Part shown: positions 8,784-17,249 of the stretch, piece by piece
Layout of the letters: every line of letters begins with the position of its first letter
Numbering within the stretch: position 1 is the stretch's first letter
Notes under the pieces: model-generated
What the model was told of the DNA's origin: nothing
What the model saw: only the letters and a program-made list of their open reading frames with translations
Databases searched by the model: none
Source: Saccharothrix espanaensis DSM 44229
Lineage (GTDB): Bacteria; Actinomycetota; Actinomycetes; Mycobacteriales; Pseudonocardiaceae
NCBI RefSeq assembly: GCF_000328705.1
Contig: NC_019673.1
Location: 6,758,001-6,822,000, forward strand
Direction of reading: 5' to 3'
Length of the DNA stretch: 64,000 nucleotides
Made by a program: the position numbers and the translations under genes

Positions 8784-8918
8784 CGGCGCATCCCGCACGT
8801 GCACCCCACCTCCGCGGACTGGGCCGGACGGCTGAACTCGCCGCGTTGCGACCACGCCTGCCCATCCGTCCTACCAGGGTGGCCGTCGACCCATCACACC
8901 TCAGGGAGATCACCAGCC

Positions 8919-9218
8919 ATGGCACAGACCGAGGACGTCCACGACGGCCACGTCTACGACCTCCAGTTCAGCGGCACCGTGTTCAGCAGCGACAACGGCA
9001 AGCAGAAGGTGGTGGTGCTGGTCGGCGCCTACGCCGGCACCGGCCGCACCACCAGGGCGCTCGTCGCGCGGGCCAAGGTCAGCGGCACGAAGGTCGAGCC
9101 GGACCTGGCCGAGCTGTACACCGTGCCGCACGAGAAGCTGGAGGTCGTGCACCCCGTCCTCGGCGAGAAGGAGCTCAAGGCGGTGAAGGCGCAGCTGGTG
9201 AAGAAGATCACCGGCTAG
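8919..9218 (+). CDS. Unknown 99-residue protein
   Basis: The ATG is preceded by AGGGAG. The product (MAQTEDVHDGHVYDLQFSG...) alternates short hydrophobic beta-like stretches (KVVVLVGAYA) with charged ones and ends in a Lys-rich helix (EKELKAVKAQLVKKITG). There is no signal peptide, membrane segment or cysteine. I do not recognise a family. Its last 11 bp overlap the end of the convergent acetyltransferase gene. Confidence 0.7.
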   Translation: MAQTEDVHDGHVYDLQFSGTVFSSDNGKQKVVVLVGAYAGTGRTTRALVARAKVSGTKVEPDLAELYTVPHEKLEVVHPVLGEKELKAVKAQLVKKITG

Positions 9219-9762
9219 CGCGCCACTCGTCTTCCAGGATCGCGTAGACGAACTCCTCGCCCCACGCGCCCTTGAAGACCTCGGCGTGCCGGAAGTGCGC
9301 TTCGCGGCGCATCCCCAGGCGTTCCATGACCCGCCACGACGCGCCGTTGGACGCGTCGCACGAGGCCACGATCCGGTGCAGGCCCAGGTTCTCGAAGCCG
9401 AGCCGGAGCATGACCCGGGACGCTTCGGTCGCGTAGCCGCGGCCGTAGTGGTCGGGGTGGAAGATGTAGCCGATCTCGCCCTGGCGGTGTTCCTCGTTGA
9501 GCCACTTGAGCACGGTCTCGCCGATCACCCGGCCGTCGTGCTCGACGGCCAGCGACAGGTGCTCGCCCTCCTTCGCGGGCCAGGTGACCGCCGTCTTGAG
9601 CGCCAGGCTCTCGGTGGTCTCCTCCGGCGTCTTCGCCTCCCCGTACAGGTACCGCACCACCTCGGGCAGGGACTGCCACGAGTGCAGGGCGGCGTGGTCG
9701 GCGTGGGTGAAGGGGCGCAGCAGCAGGCGTTCGGTGCGGATGGGGTAGGCGGGTTTGGTCAC
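9208..9762 (-). CDS. GNAT-family N-acetyltransferase (RimJ/RimL type)
   Basis: A 184-residue enzyme that transfers acetyl from acetyl-CoA to an amine. The N-terminal block RTERLLLRPFTHAD is typical of the RimJ/RimL branch. The acetyl-CoA loop is visible as HPDHYGRGYATEA (Q/RxxGxA type), followed by LGLHRIVASCDASNGAS. Length is usual for the family. GTG at 9762 (VTKPAYPIRTERL) is chosen as the start; the much longer open frame upstream is only a shadow of the E2 gene. The substrate could be a protein N-terminus or an antibiotic and is not predictable. Confidence 0.85.
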   Translation of the reverse strand: MTKPAYPIRTERLLLRPFTHADHAALHSWQSLPEVVRYLYGEAKTPEETTESLALKTAVTWPAKEGEHLSLAVEHDGRVIGETVLKWLNEEHRQGEIGYIFHPDHYGRGYATEASRVMLRLGFENLGLHRIVASCDASNGASWRVMERLGMRREAHFRHAEVFKGAWGEEFVYAILEDEWRASR

Positions 9763-9788
9763 GGTTCCCAATCTACAAAGAACTGCGG

Positions 9789-11087
9789 TCAGAGGTCGGC
9801 CATCGCCGTGATCGGCGACTGCACGCAGTCGGCCACGAACCTGAGGAACCCGCCCGCCGTGCCGCCGTCGCACACCCGGTGGTCGAAGGCGAGCGTGAGC
9901 TGGGTGACCTTGCGGACCGCCAGCTGCCCGTCGACCACCCACGGCCGGTCGATGATCCGGCCGATGCCGAGGATCGCCGCCTCGGGGTGGTTGATGATCG
10001 CGGCCGACCCGTCGACGCCGAACACCCCGTAGTTGTTGACCGTGAACGTCCCGCCGGTCAGCGCGGCCGGGGCGATCTTCCCGTCCCGGGCCGACGTCGC
10101 CAGGTCGGTGATAGCGGCGGCCAGGCCGGACGTGGTGAGCGTGTGCGCGTCGCGGACCACGGGCACCACCAGCCCCCGGTCGGTCTGCGCGGCGAACCCC
10201 AGGTGGATCTCGTCCAGCACGGCGATCTCGTCGCCCTCGACCCGGGAGTTCAGCTCGGGGAACTTCGTCAGGCCCAGCACGGTGAACCGGGCCAGCAGCG
10301 CGAGCAGCGACACGCCCGGCAGCGCGGCGCGGGCGGTCAGGAAGTCCGTCGCGTCGACGTCCACCCAGACGGTCGCCTCGGGGATCTCGCGCCGGGACGT
10401 GGCCAGCTTCGCCGCCACCACCCCGCGCAGCCCCTTGAGCGGGATCCGCCGGCCGGCCGCGGGAGCGGAGGACCGCGCGGCCAGTTCCCGTTCGACGTCC
10501 ACCCGGCGGATCACGCCACCGGGGCCGCTGCCGGCGATGGTGTCCAGCGCCAGCCCGTTCTCCCGCGCCATCCGCCGCACCAGCGGCGAGATGACCGCCG
10601 GAGCCACCCCCGACGGGCGCACCGGCCCGCTCTCGACCACCTGCGCCGGACCCACCGCGACGGGCTGTGCCGAAGCGGTGCGAGCCGGAGCGGGCTGGGT
10701 CGGGACGGCGGGGGTGGTCTGGGGCGGTGCGCCGCGACCGGGACCGCGACGGTTGGCGCGGCGGCGGCGGGGCGAGTCGGTGGTGCCGTAGCCGATCAGC
10801 ACGTTGCCCGAACCCGTCTCGGCGGACGGCGCGGGCGTCGGCTCCTCCCCCGCGGCGAGCCCCACCGACAGCAGCACCGAGCCGACCGCGAGCTTCTCGC
10901 CCGGCTCGCCGAACCGGGCCCGCACCACGCCCTCGAACGGGCACGGCACCTCGACCACGGCCTTCGCCGTCTCGACCTCGACCACGGGCTGGTCGATCGA
11001 CACCTGGTCGCCGACCGCCACCAGCCAGGTGACGATCTCGCCCTCGGTCAGCCCCTCGCCCAGGTCGGGCAGCCGGAAGTCAGGCAC
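9789..11087 (-). CDS. bkdC: Branched-chain 2-oxoacid dehydrogenase E2 (dihydrolipoyl acyltransferase)
   Basis: A 432-residue E2 core subunit. A lipoyl domain occupies about 1-80 with the lipoylated Lys42 in ETAKA. A linker with Arg/Pro-rich stretches is followed by an E3/E1-binding domain (SPLVRRMARENGLALDTIAGSG). The C-terminal acyltransferase domain ends with the catalytic FDHRVCDGG. A single lipoyl domain and this operon order favour a branched-chain rather than a pyruvate complex. The GTG start overlaps the E1beta stop by 8 bp, so the three subunits are coupled. E3 is not in the window. Confidence 0.9.
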   Translation of the reverse strand: MPDFRLPDLGEGLTEGEIVTWLVAVGDQVSIDQPVVEVETAKAVVEVPCPFEGVVRARFGEPGEKLAVGSVLLSVGLAAGEEPTPAPSAETGSGNVLIGYGTTDSPRRRRANRRGPGRGAPPQTTPAVPTQPAPARTASAQPVAVGPAQVVESGPVRPSGVAPAVISPLVRRMARENGLALDTIAGSGPGGVIRRVDVERELAARSSAPAAGRRIPLKGLRGVVAAKLATSRREIPEATVWVDVDATDFLTARAALPGVSLLALLARFTVLGLTKFPELNSRVEGDEIAVLDEIHLGFAAQTDRGLVVPVVRDAHTLTTSGLAAAITDLATSARDGKIAPAALTGGTFTVNNYGVFGVDGSAAIINHPEAAILGIGRIIDRPWVVDGQLAVRKVTQLTLAFDHRVCDGGTAGGFLRFVADCVQSPITAMADL

Positions 11088-12159
11088 CGTACCCCCTCAC
11101 GACCTCGTCGTCCCACTGCAACCGCGCGACCGCGTCCAGGATCCGGTCCACGCCCGGCAGGTGGTGCTCCTCCAGCTTCGGCGGCGGGTACGGGATGTCG
11201 AACCCGGTCACCCGCAGCACGGGCGCGTGCAGGTGGTGGAAGCACCGCTCGGTCACCCGCGCGACGACCTCGGCCCCGTACCCGCCGAACCCGGACGCCT
11301 CGTGCACCACGACGGCCCGGCCGGTCTTGCGCACCGACGCGCACACCGTCTCGTCGTCGAACGGCGAGAGCGTCCGCAGGTCCACGACCTCGACGTCCCA
11401 GCCCTCCTCGACGGCAGCCTCGGCGGTCTCCAGCGCGGTGGCGACCATCGGCCCGTAGGCGATCAGCGTGACGTCGGTGCCGGTGCGCCGGACGAGCGCC
11501 CGGTCCATCGGCACGGCGGCGTCGGTCAGCTCGCCCTTGGCCCAGTACCGGCGCTTGGGCTCCAGGAAGATCACCGGGTCCGGCGAGGCGATCGAGTCGC
11601 GCAGCAGCCGGTAGGCGTCGTCGGGGGTGCCGGGCGTGACGACCGTGAGGCCCGGGGTGTGGGTGTAGTACGCCTCGGACGAGTCGCAGTGGTGCTCCAC
11701 GCCGCCGATGCCGCCGCCGTACGGCACCCGGATGACGATCGGCAGCGACACCCGCCCGCGGGTCCGGTTGCGCATCTTGGCCAGGTGGCTGGTGATCTGC
11801 TCGAACGCCGGGTAGGCGAACGCGTCGAACTGCATCTCCACGACGGGCCGCAGCCCGTTCATCGCCATGCCGATCGCGGTGCCGACGATCCCGGACTCGG
11901 CCAGCGGCGTGTCGAACACCCGGGCCTCGCCGAACCGGGCGGCCAGCCCGTCGGTCACCCGGAAGACGCCGCCGAGCGGGCCCACGTCCTCGCCGAACAC
12001 CAGTACGCTCGGGTCGTCTTCCAGCGCGTCGGACAGCGCCCGGTTGAGGGCGCCCGCCATCGACAGGTTCGTGCCCGCCAGTGACCTCGATCCCGCCCGT
12101 GCCCCCGAGTGCGACCCCAGGTGCGACCCCGGCTGCGACCCCGCCAGTGACGCCGTCAT
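11080..12159 (-). CDS. bkdB: Branched-chain 2-oxoacid dehydrogenase E1 beta subunit
   Basis: A 359-residue transketolase-like E1beta. Conserved stretches include FGEDVGPLGGVFRVTDGL, DTPLAESGIVGTAIGMA, and PYGGGIGGVEHHCDSSEAYYTHTPGL. The last supplies the His residues at the active site of 2-oxoisovalerate dehydrogenases. Residues 1-30 are an unusual low-complexity extension (SLAGSQPGSHLGSHSGARAG) before the conserved LSMAGALNRAL. The ATG overlaps the E1alpha stop (ATGA). Together with E1alpha it decarboxylates branched-chain 2-oxoacids and supplies starter units for branched fatty acids. Confidence 0.9.
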   Translation of the reverse strand: MTASLAGSQPGSHLGSHSGARAGSRSLAGTNLSMAGALNRALSDALEDDPSVLVFGEDVGPLGGVFRVTDGLAARFGEARVFDTPLAESGIVGTAIGMAMNGLRPVVEMQFDAFAYPAFEQITSHLAKMRNRTRGRVSLPIVIRVPYGGGIGGVEHHCDSSEAYYTHTPGLTVVTPGTPDDAYRLLRDSIASPDPVIFLEPKRRYWAKGELTDAAVPMDRALVRRTGTDVTLIAYGPMVATALETAEAAVEEGWDVEVVDLRTLSPFDDETVCASVRKTGRAVVVHEASGFGGYGAEVVARVTERCFHHLHAPVLRVTGFDIPYPPPKLEEHHLPGVDRILDAVARLQWDDEVVRGYGA

Positions 12160-13223
12160 GCCAGTTCCTCCGCGAGGGCCGCGGCCTGCTCGCGCAGGTG
12201 CGTGGTCGGGGTGGCGTACACGTGCTCGAACAGCGTCGCCGGGTCGTACTCGTGGTCCACGTTGAGCTTGGCCCGCACGGAGGCGGCGAAGTCCTCGGCC
12301 TCGGCGGCGACCTCGGCCTTGCGGGCGGCGTCGAGCAGGCCGCGCGCGGTCAGGTAGGCGTCGATCCGGTCGACGGGGTCGCGGTCCAGCCACGCGGCGA
12401 CCTCGTCGGAGGTGCGGTAGCGGGTGGCGTCGTCGGCGTTGGTGTGCGCCTCGATGCGGTAGGTCAGCGCCTCGATCAGGGTGGGCCCGCCGGAGTCGAG
12501 GGCTTCCCGGACCACGGCGTAGACCGCGGCCACGTCGTTGCCGTCGACCAGCACGGACGGCACGCCGTAGCCGACGCCCTTGGCGGCCAGCGTGGGCGCG
12601 GCGGTCTGCTTGGACAGCGGCACGCTGATCGCGTAGCCGTTGTTCTGCACCAGGAACACGACGGGCGCGCGCCACACGCCGGCGAAGTTGAGCGCCTCGT
12701 GCGTGTCGCCCTCGGAGGTCGCGCCGTCGCCGAGCAGCACCAGCGCCGCGGTGTCCTCGCCCTTGACGCGCGCGGCGTGCGCGAACCCGACCGCGTGCAG
12801 CGTGTTGGTGGCCAGCGGGGTGCACTGCGGGCCGACCCGGTGCTCGTAGGGGTCGTAGCCCAGGTGCCAGCCGCCTTGCAGCAGGGTGAGCGTCTCGCCC
12901 GGGTCGACGCCGCGGGTGACCAGCGCGACCGAGTCGCGGTAGGTGGGGAACAGCCAGTCGTGGCTGCGCAGCGCCAGCACCGAGCCGACCTCGCACGCCT
13001 CCTGGCCGCGCGAGGAGGGGTAGACCGCGAGCCGGCCCTGCTTGGTCAGCGCGGTGGCCTGGGTGTCGAAGCGCCGGCCGATCACCATCCGGCGGTGCAG
13101 TTCGAGCAGCACGTCGTCGTCGGGCATGGCCAGCGGCGAGTCGGTGACCGGCGCGCCGTCCTTGCGCAGCAGCGACAGCGGCTCCTCGGTGGGCAGCAGC
13201 GACCGCTCCCTGGTGGCGACCAT
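12156..13223 (-). CDS. bkdA: Branched-chain 2-oxoacid dehydrogenase E1 alpha subunit
   Basis: A 355-residue ThDP-dependent E1alpha. The ThDP motif begins GDGATSEGDTHEALNFAGV and runs to QNNGYAIS. SSRGQEACEVG and DWLFPTYRD are also typical. The chosen ATG at 13223 (MVATRERSLLPTEEPL) is preceded by GGAGGA; a longer open frame upstream is a shadow of the divergent regulator. It heads the E1alpha-E1beta-E2 operon and is transcribed divergently from an Lrp/AsnC regulator across about 120 bp. Confidence 0.92.
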   Translation of the reverse strand: MVATRERSLLPTEEPLSLLRKDGAPVTDSPLAMPDDDVLLELHRRMVIGRRFDTQATALTKQGRLAVYPSSRGQEACEVGSVLALRSHDWLFPTYRDSVALVTRGVDPGETLTLLQGGWHLGYDPYEHRVGPQCTPLATNTLHAVGFAHAARVKGEDTAALVLLGDGATSEGDTHEALNFAGVWRAPVVFLVQNNGYAISVPLSKQTAAPTLAAKGVGYGVPSVLVDGNDVAAVYAVVREALDSGGPTLIEALTYRIEAHTNADDATRYRTSDEVAAWLDRDPVDRIDAYLTARGLLDAARKAEVAAEAEDFAASVRAKLNVDHEYDPATLFEHVYATPTTHLREQAAALAEELA

Positions 13224-13285
13224 GGGCTCCTCCGACGCTCGGGGTGACCGGACAAGCGCATGGTCCAGCTCACACCGGCCAAAGT

Positions 13286-13310
13286 TCCAGTTCCGGCGTG
13301 GAATTCTGGA
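13286..13310. promoter_or_regulatory. Candidate Lrp/AsnC operator between bkdA and its regulator
   Basis: An imperfect palindrome has left arm TCCAGTTCC and right arm GGAATTCTGGA in the 121-bp divergent intergenic region. It is the strongest dyad there and sits about 35 bp from the regulator start and 63 bp from the bkdA start. Binding by the adjacent regulator is inferred. Confidence 0.45.
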
Positions 13311-13344
13311 CGAATTGTCGCGTGAAGGGGTTATCGTCGACCGT

Positions 13345-13821
13345 ATGACGCCCAGCCCTGGACACACGGCACCGATCGACGCCACCGACCGGCGGATCGT
13401 GGAGGAGCTGCGGGCCGACGGCCGGCTGTCGATGCGGGCGCTCGCCGAGAAGCTGCACATCTCCCGGGCGAGCGCGTACTCGCGGGTGGAGCGGCTGCAC
13501 CGGGACGGCGTGATCACCGGCTACACGGCGGTGGTCGACCCGGAGCGGTACGGGTTCGGCATCTCGGCGTACGTGTACCTCAAGATCAGCCAGCACTCGT
13601 GGAAGGCGGTGCGGCAGCGGGTGCTGGAGATCCCCGAGGTGTGGCATGGCGCGCTGGTCTCCGGCGACTACGACCTGGTGCTGCTGGTCCGCGCGCCGGA
13701 CGCGCACAGCCTGCGCGACCTCGTGCTCAGCCGGTTGCAGACGATGCCGGACGTGACGTCGAGCCACACCGTGCTGATCCTGGACGAGCTGCCCACCGAC
13801 GCCCACCAGCCGAGGTTCTGA
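13345..13821 (+). CDS. Lrp/AsnC-family transcriptional regulator (BkdR-like)
   Basis: A 158-residue regulator. An N-terminal winged helix-turn-helix at about 12-60 (IDATDRRIVEELRADGRLS, then LAEKLHISRASAYSRVERLHRDGVITGYTA) is followed by an alpha/beta ligand-binding and oligomerisation domain (GDYDLVLLVRAPD). Length and layout are normal for the family. Divergent placement from the bkd operon suggests it senses a branched-chain amino acid or its oxoacid and controls that operon, as known BkdR proteins do. A strong hairpin follows the stop. Confidence 0.9.
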   Translation: MTPSPGHTAPIDATDRRIVEELRADGRLSMRALAEKLHISRASAYSRVERLHRDGVITGYTAVVDPERYGFGISAYVYLKISQHSWKAVRQRVLEIPEVWHGALVSGDYDLVLLVRAPDAHSLRDLVLSRLQTMPDVTSSHTVLILDELPTDAHQPRF

Positions 13822-13829
13822 GCGATAGG

Positions 13830-13873
13830 CCCGAGGGGCACGACCCGTTGTACGCCGGGTCGTGCCCCTCGGG
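13830..13873. terminator. Bidirectional 17-bp perfect hairpin terminator
   Basis: Arms CCCGAGGGGCACGACCC and its exact complement flank a 10-nt loop, GTTGTACGCC. It lies between two convergent genes (Lrp/AsnC regulator and CAP lipoprotein), 9 bp past the first stop, so it can serve both. Confidence 0.85.
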
Positions 13874-13903
13874 TCGACGTGCCGGACAGCGGTGGCGTCG
13901 GAC

Positions 13904-14593
13904 CTACCAGCCGAACGCCTGCGTCCAGTACACGCCGTATGAACCGCCGCGCGCCATACCGACGCCCAGCGTCTTGAGCTTGCAGTTGAGGATGTTCGCG
14001 CGGTGGCCGGGCGACTCCATCCAGCCCTTCACCACCGACTTGGGGGTGCGCTGGCCGGCGGCGATGTTCTCCGCGCCGGGCGCGGGGTGGCCGGCGGCCC
14101 TGATCCGGTCCACGAACGTGCGGCCGTCCTTGGACTTGTGGTCGAAGTAGTTCTGCGCGGCCATGTCGGCGCTGTGCCCGCGCGCGGCCTGGTCCAGCCG
14201 CTCGTCGACGCCCAGCGCGGGGCAGCCGTTGGCGGTGCGCTCGGCGTTGGTCAGGTTGAACACCTCGGCCTCGGCGACCTCGACCTCGGTCTTGACCGGG
14301 GCGACGGGCTCGGGCGCGGGCTCCGGGGCGGGCGCGGGCCGCTCGGCGGAGGTCGTCGTGGGCGCCGGCGTGGTGGCGGCGACCTCGGCGGCGGTGTCGG
14401 CCGGGGTGACAGCCGGGGTGGTCGCGGGGGTGGTCGGCGGGGTCTCGGAGTGCGACGTGGTGCGGACGTTCGTGGTGGCCGTCGCGGTCACCTGGGCGGC
14501 CGCCCGGCCGGCCTGCGGGCTGTCACCGCAGCCGACCAAAGCCAGCCCGGCGACAGCGAGGACGACCGGCAGTGCTGTGCTCGTGCGAGACAC
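13904..14593 (-). CDS. CAP-domain lipoprotein
   Basis: A 229-residue exported protein. A signal peptide ends in the lipobox LVGC, so it is probably lipid-anchored. A Thr/Pro/Ala-rich wall-spanning stretch runs to about residue 90. The C-terminal domain is a CAP/SCP fold: FNLTNAERTANGCPAL, HSADMAAQNYFDH, GAENIAAG, WMESPGHRANILN and a final GVYWTQAFGW. GTG at 14593 is preceded by GATGAGG at proper spacing. The open frame beyond it belongs to other genes. CAP proteins act outside the cell in varied roles; the role here is unknown. The leader carries a strong promoter-like sequence and a 19-bp hairpin. Confidence 0.88.
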   Translation of the reverse strand: MSRTSTALPVVLAVAGLALVGCGDSPQAGRAAAQVTATATTNVRTTSHSETPPTTPATTPAVTPADTAAEVAATTPAPTTTSAERPAPAPEPAPEPVAPVKTEVEVAEAEVFNLTNAERTANGCPALGVDERLDQAARGHSADMAAQNYFDHKSKDGRTFVDRIRAAGHPAPGAENIAAGQRTPKSVVKGWMESPGHRANILNCKLKTLGVGMARGGSYGVYWTQAFGW

Positions 14594-14631
14594 GCGGAAA
14601 ACCTCATCTGGTTGGACGGCTTTTCGGGCGC

Positions 14632-14680
14632 GGCGACCGCACGTGCGCTTGTTCGCAGGGTAAGCGCACGTGCGGTCGCC
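14632..14680 (-). promoter_or_regulatory. Perfect 19-bp hairpin in the CAP-gene leader
   Basis: GGCGACCGCACGTGCGCTT (14632-14650) is exactly complementary to 14662-14680 across an 11-nt loop. It lies 39 bp upstream of the CAP-gene start and about 65 nt downstream of the predicted transcription start. It could be an attenuator, a binding site for an RNA- or DNA-binding protein, or a terminator for the upstream kinase operon. There is no U-tract. Confidence 0.6.
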
Positions 14681-14751
14681 ACACCGGACGGAGAACCGGG
14701 CGGACCGGGCAAGGGGGAGGAGCGCTGCGGTCGGCCTCAATTCCGAAAATA

Positions 14752-14779
14752 ACCTTATCCGTAATTTCGGAATTGTCAA
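14752..14779 (-). promoter_or_regulatory. Sigma70-type promoter for the CAP lipoprotein
   Basis: On the minus strand, TTGACA (14779-14774) is separated by 16 bp from TAAGGT (14757-14752). Both lie in an AT-rich island (about 14740-14815), exceptional in this DNA. The 10-bp inverted repeat AATTCCGAAA/TTTCGGAATT (14739-14748 and 14765-14774) overlaps the spacer and may be an operator. Confidence 0.55.
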
Positions 14780-14838
14780 CCATGATTTATTTAAGGAACA
14801 TTTAAAGGTCGCATGAGGTGACGGAAAGAAACGGCCGG

Positions 14839-16122
14839 CTAACCTTGCGGCTCCGGCACCCGGGTCAGCCTCAGTTGCACCCGGGTGCCGCCGAGCGGCC
14901 CGCGGTCCACGGACAGCGAGCCTCCGGTGGACTCGGCCGCGCGGCGGGCGATGTCGAGTCCGAGACCGGTGGAGCCGGCGCTGCTGCTTCCACGGCGCAG
15001 CGCCGACTCCAGGTCCTCGATACCGGGCCCGGCGTCCTCGATCACGATCACCACCAGGTCCGGCCGGTGGAACAGCGCCACCACGAACCCGACGCCCTCC
15101 GGCGTGTGCCGGAAGATGTTGCCCAGCACCACGTCCATCGCCGCGGCCAGGTCGGTGCGGGTCAGCGGCACGAACGCGCTGCGCTCGGTGCCCCGCATGT
15201 TCCACCGCCGCTGCTGGTCGTCGGCCAGCGCCGACCAGAACACCAGCCGGTCGTGCACCACCTGGGCGGCGTCGCACTGCCGGCCGCCCGGGTCGTCCAG
15301 CTCCCGGCGGGCGGCCCGGATCAGCTCGTTGACCTCGCGCTCCAGCGCGTGCACGGCCTGCCGGACGCGGTTCGCGCCGGGGTCCGCGCCGAGCGTCTCG
15401 GAGTCCAGCCGCAGCGCGGTCAGCGGCGTGCGCAGCCGGTGCGACAGGTCGGCCAGCAGCTCGCGCTCGGCGGCCATGAGCTGCCCGATCCGGTCGGCCA
15501 TCCGGTTGAACGCACCACCCGCGTCGGCCAGTTCGGGCGGCCCGGTGGGCACCACCCGGGTGGCCAGGTCGCCCTGCTCCATCCGCTGCGCGCCCTCGGC
15601 CAGCGCCTTGGACGCCTTCACCACCCGCCCGCCGAGCCGGTCGGCGACCAGCACCGACGCCAGCACCAGCGACAGCGCCACGCCGCCGAGCGCGAACCAG
15701 GCGGTGGAGACGCCGCGGGAGAGCTCCTCCTCGGGCACGAACGCCTCGACCACGGCGACCCGGTCCTCGCCGAGCACGACGGGCTGCATGTGCACCCACC
15801 CGTCGGACACCGGCGCGGTGAACGTGCGGCGCTCCCCGCGCGCGGTCCGCAGCTGCTCCTCGGTGGCCTTGGCGGTGCCGACGACCTGCCCGCCGACCAG
15901 GTGGACGGCGACCTGGCCGCCGGTGGAGACCAGCGCCTGCTCCACGGTGAGCGGTTCGGCGGTGATCGCCAGGACCGGGGTGAGCGAGACGGCCCGCAGC
16001 TCGGCGTCGGCGAACGCCCGGTCCCGGGCCAGCTGCTGCACCACCATGGCCAGCGGGATCAGGAACGCGAACGCCACCATCGAGGTGACCGCCAGCGAGA
16101 CCAGCGCGAGCGACCTCCTCAC
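14839..16122 (-). CDS. Two-component sensor histidine kinase
   Basis: A 427-residue membrane kinase. A membrane segment at about 5-28 and a second at about 152-175 flank an extracytoplasmic sensor domain; a HAMP linker follows. The H-box is DLSHRLRTPLTALR, the N-box VVLGNIFRHT, the G1 box DAGPGIEDL, and the G2 region GSTGLGLDIARR. It starts with GTG overlapping the regulator stop (GTGA), so kinase and regulator are made in step. The sensed signal is unknown. Confidence 0.9.
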   Translation of the reverse strand: MRRSLALVSLAVTSMVAFAFLIPLAMVVQQLARDRAFADAELRAVSLTPVLAITAEPLTVEQALVSTGGQVAVHLVGGQVVGTAKATEEQLRTARGERRTFTAPVSDGWVHMQPVVLGEDRVAVVEAFVPEEELSRGVSTAWFALGGVALSLVLASVLVADRLGGRVVKASKALAEGAQRMEQGDLATRVVPTGPPELADAGGAFNRMADRIGQLMAAERELLADLSHRLRTPLTALRLDSETLGADPGANRVRQAVHALEREVNELIRAARRELDDPGGRQCDAAQVVHDRLVFWSALADDQQRRWNMRGTERSAFVPLTRTDLAAAMDVVLGNIFRHTPEGVGFVVALFHRPDLVVIVIEDAGPGIEDLESALRRGSSSAGSTGLGLDIARRAAESTGGSLSVDRGPLGGTRVQLRLTRVPEPQG

Positions 16123-16802
16123 TCGACGGCCGTCAGCTTGAACCCGACACCGCGCACGGTGTGCAGGTAGCGGGGTTGCGCGGCGCGTTCGCCGAGCTTG
16201 CGGCGCAACCACGACAGGTGGACGTCGAGGGTCTGGTCGTCGTGCCGGCCGGGCAGGTTCCACAGGTTGGCCAGCAGCTCGGCGCGCGGCACCACCTTGC
16301 CCTCCCGCGCGGCGAGGTAGGCCAGCAGGTCGAACTCCTTGCGGGTCAGGTTCAGCTCGCGGCCGGCCAGCCGGGCCTCCCGCCGGTCGAGGTCGACGGT
16401 GAGCTGGCCGATCCGCAGCGGCTCGACCGCCTCGTCCTTGCGGGCGCGGCGCAGCACCGCCGACAGCCGCGCGGCCAGGTGCTCGCTGGAGAAGGGTTTG
16501 ACCAGGTAGTCGTCCGCGCCGGAGTTGAGCAGGCGGACGATCTCCGCCTCGTCGTCGCGCGCGGTCGCGACGATCACCGGCACGTCGCACAGCCCGCGCA
16601 TCATCCGCAGCGCGTCCGCGCCGTCCATGTCGGGCAACCCGAGATCGAGCACGACGAGGTCGAACGCGGTGGCGCCCGCGATCTCCCGGAGGGCTTCCAG
16701 CGCCGTGCCGACCGGCAGCACGGCGTGCCCCAGGCCGGTCAGCGCGCGAGTCACCGCCGACCGCACCACCGGGTCGTCCTCGACCAGCAACACCGAGACC
16801 AT
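16119..16802 (-). CDS. OmpR-family response regulator
   Basis: A 227-residue regulator. The receiver domain (1-120) has acidic residues EDD (8-10), phospho-acceptor Asp53 in VLDLGLPD, and the Lys in DDYLVKPF. A C-terminal winged helix-turn-helix (about 130-227) includes LTRKEFDLLAYLA, DQTLDVHLSWLRRKLG and YLHTVRGVGFKL. ATG at 16802 (MVSVLLVEDD) is preferred over an upstream in-frame start. The kinase gene follows with a GTGA overlap. Confidence 0.92.
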   Translation of the reverse strand: MVSVLLVEDDPVVRSAVTRALTGLGHAVLPVGTALEALREIAGATAFDLVVLDLGLPDMDGADALRMMRGLCDVPVIVATARDDEAEIVRLLNSGADDYLVKPFSSEHLAARLSAVLRRARKDEAVEPLRIGQLTVDLDRREARLAGRELNLTRKEFDLLAYLAAREGKVVPRAELLANLWNLPGRHDDQTLDVHLSWLRRKLGERAAQPRYLHTVRGVGFKLTAVE

Positions 16803-17249
16803 GGCGCGCACCGTAACGCCCGCCGACACGAACGGGTGAACAACACCCGCCTACTGGCCCCACCCGCGGCACCGACACCCACCAACCGCAGTCGGCCGCC
16901 ACCACCCGACGGCGCAGTGCGCGGCCACGAATCACCCCGCCCGCGCCCGAATGCCGCCGGCGCATTCCCGCGACACCCACCGCGGTCGAGCAGAGGCATT
17001 ATCCGAAATTGTCCGCGACCGGACACCGAATCATCATTCCGGGCCCCGGCCGCCCCTGGTCCGCATCGATCGGCGTACTCCTCGAACCCGGCGAAGCGGA
17101 TCGAGGTCACCGGCGAGGCGCGCCGCCGCGAGGAGGCGTTCGCGGCCGAACCCACCCGGCCGGGGGCGTCCCGCCGGTCACGCCGAGTCCTGCGGGTAGG
17201 CCAGGAACAGCGTGCTCACCCGGCGCGCGTCCGGCCCGTCCGCCGCCGA
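16803..17249. other. Intergenic stretch without a recognisable gene
   Basis: This stretch lies upstream of the response regulator. A somewhat AT-richer pocket at about 17000-17045 may contain a promoter for it. No open frame here looks like a protein, and no RNA gene or repeat was found. Confidence 0.5.

Noticed and set aside
9208-10944. 578-residue frame combining GNAT with an upstream extension
   Set aside because: The first 390 residues are out of frame on the E2 gene. GNAT proper begins at GTG 9762.
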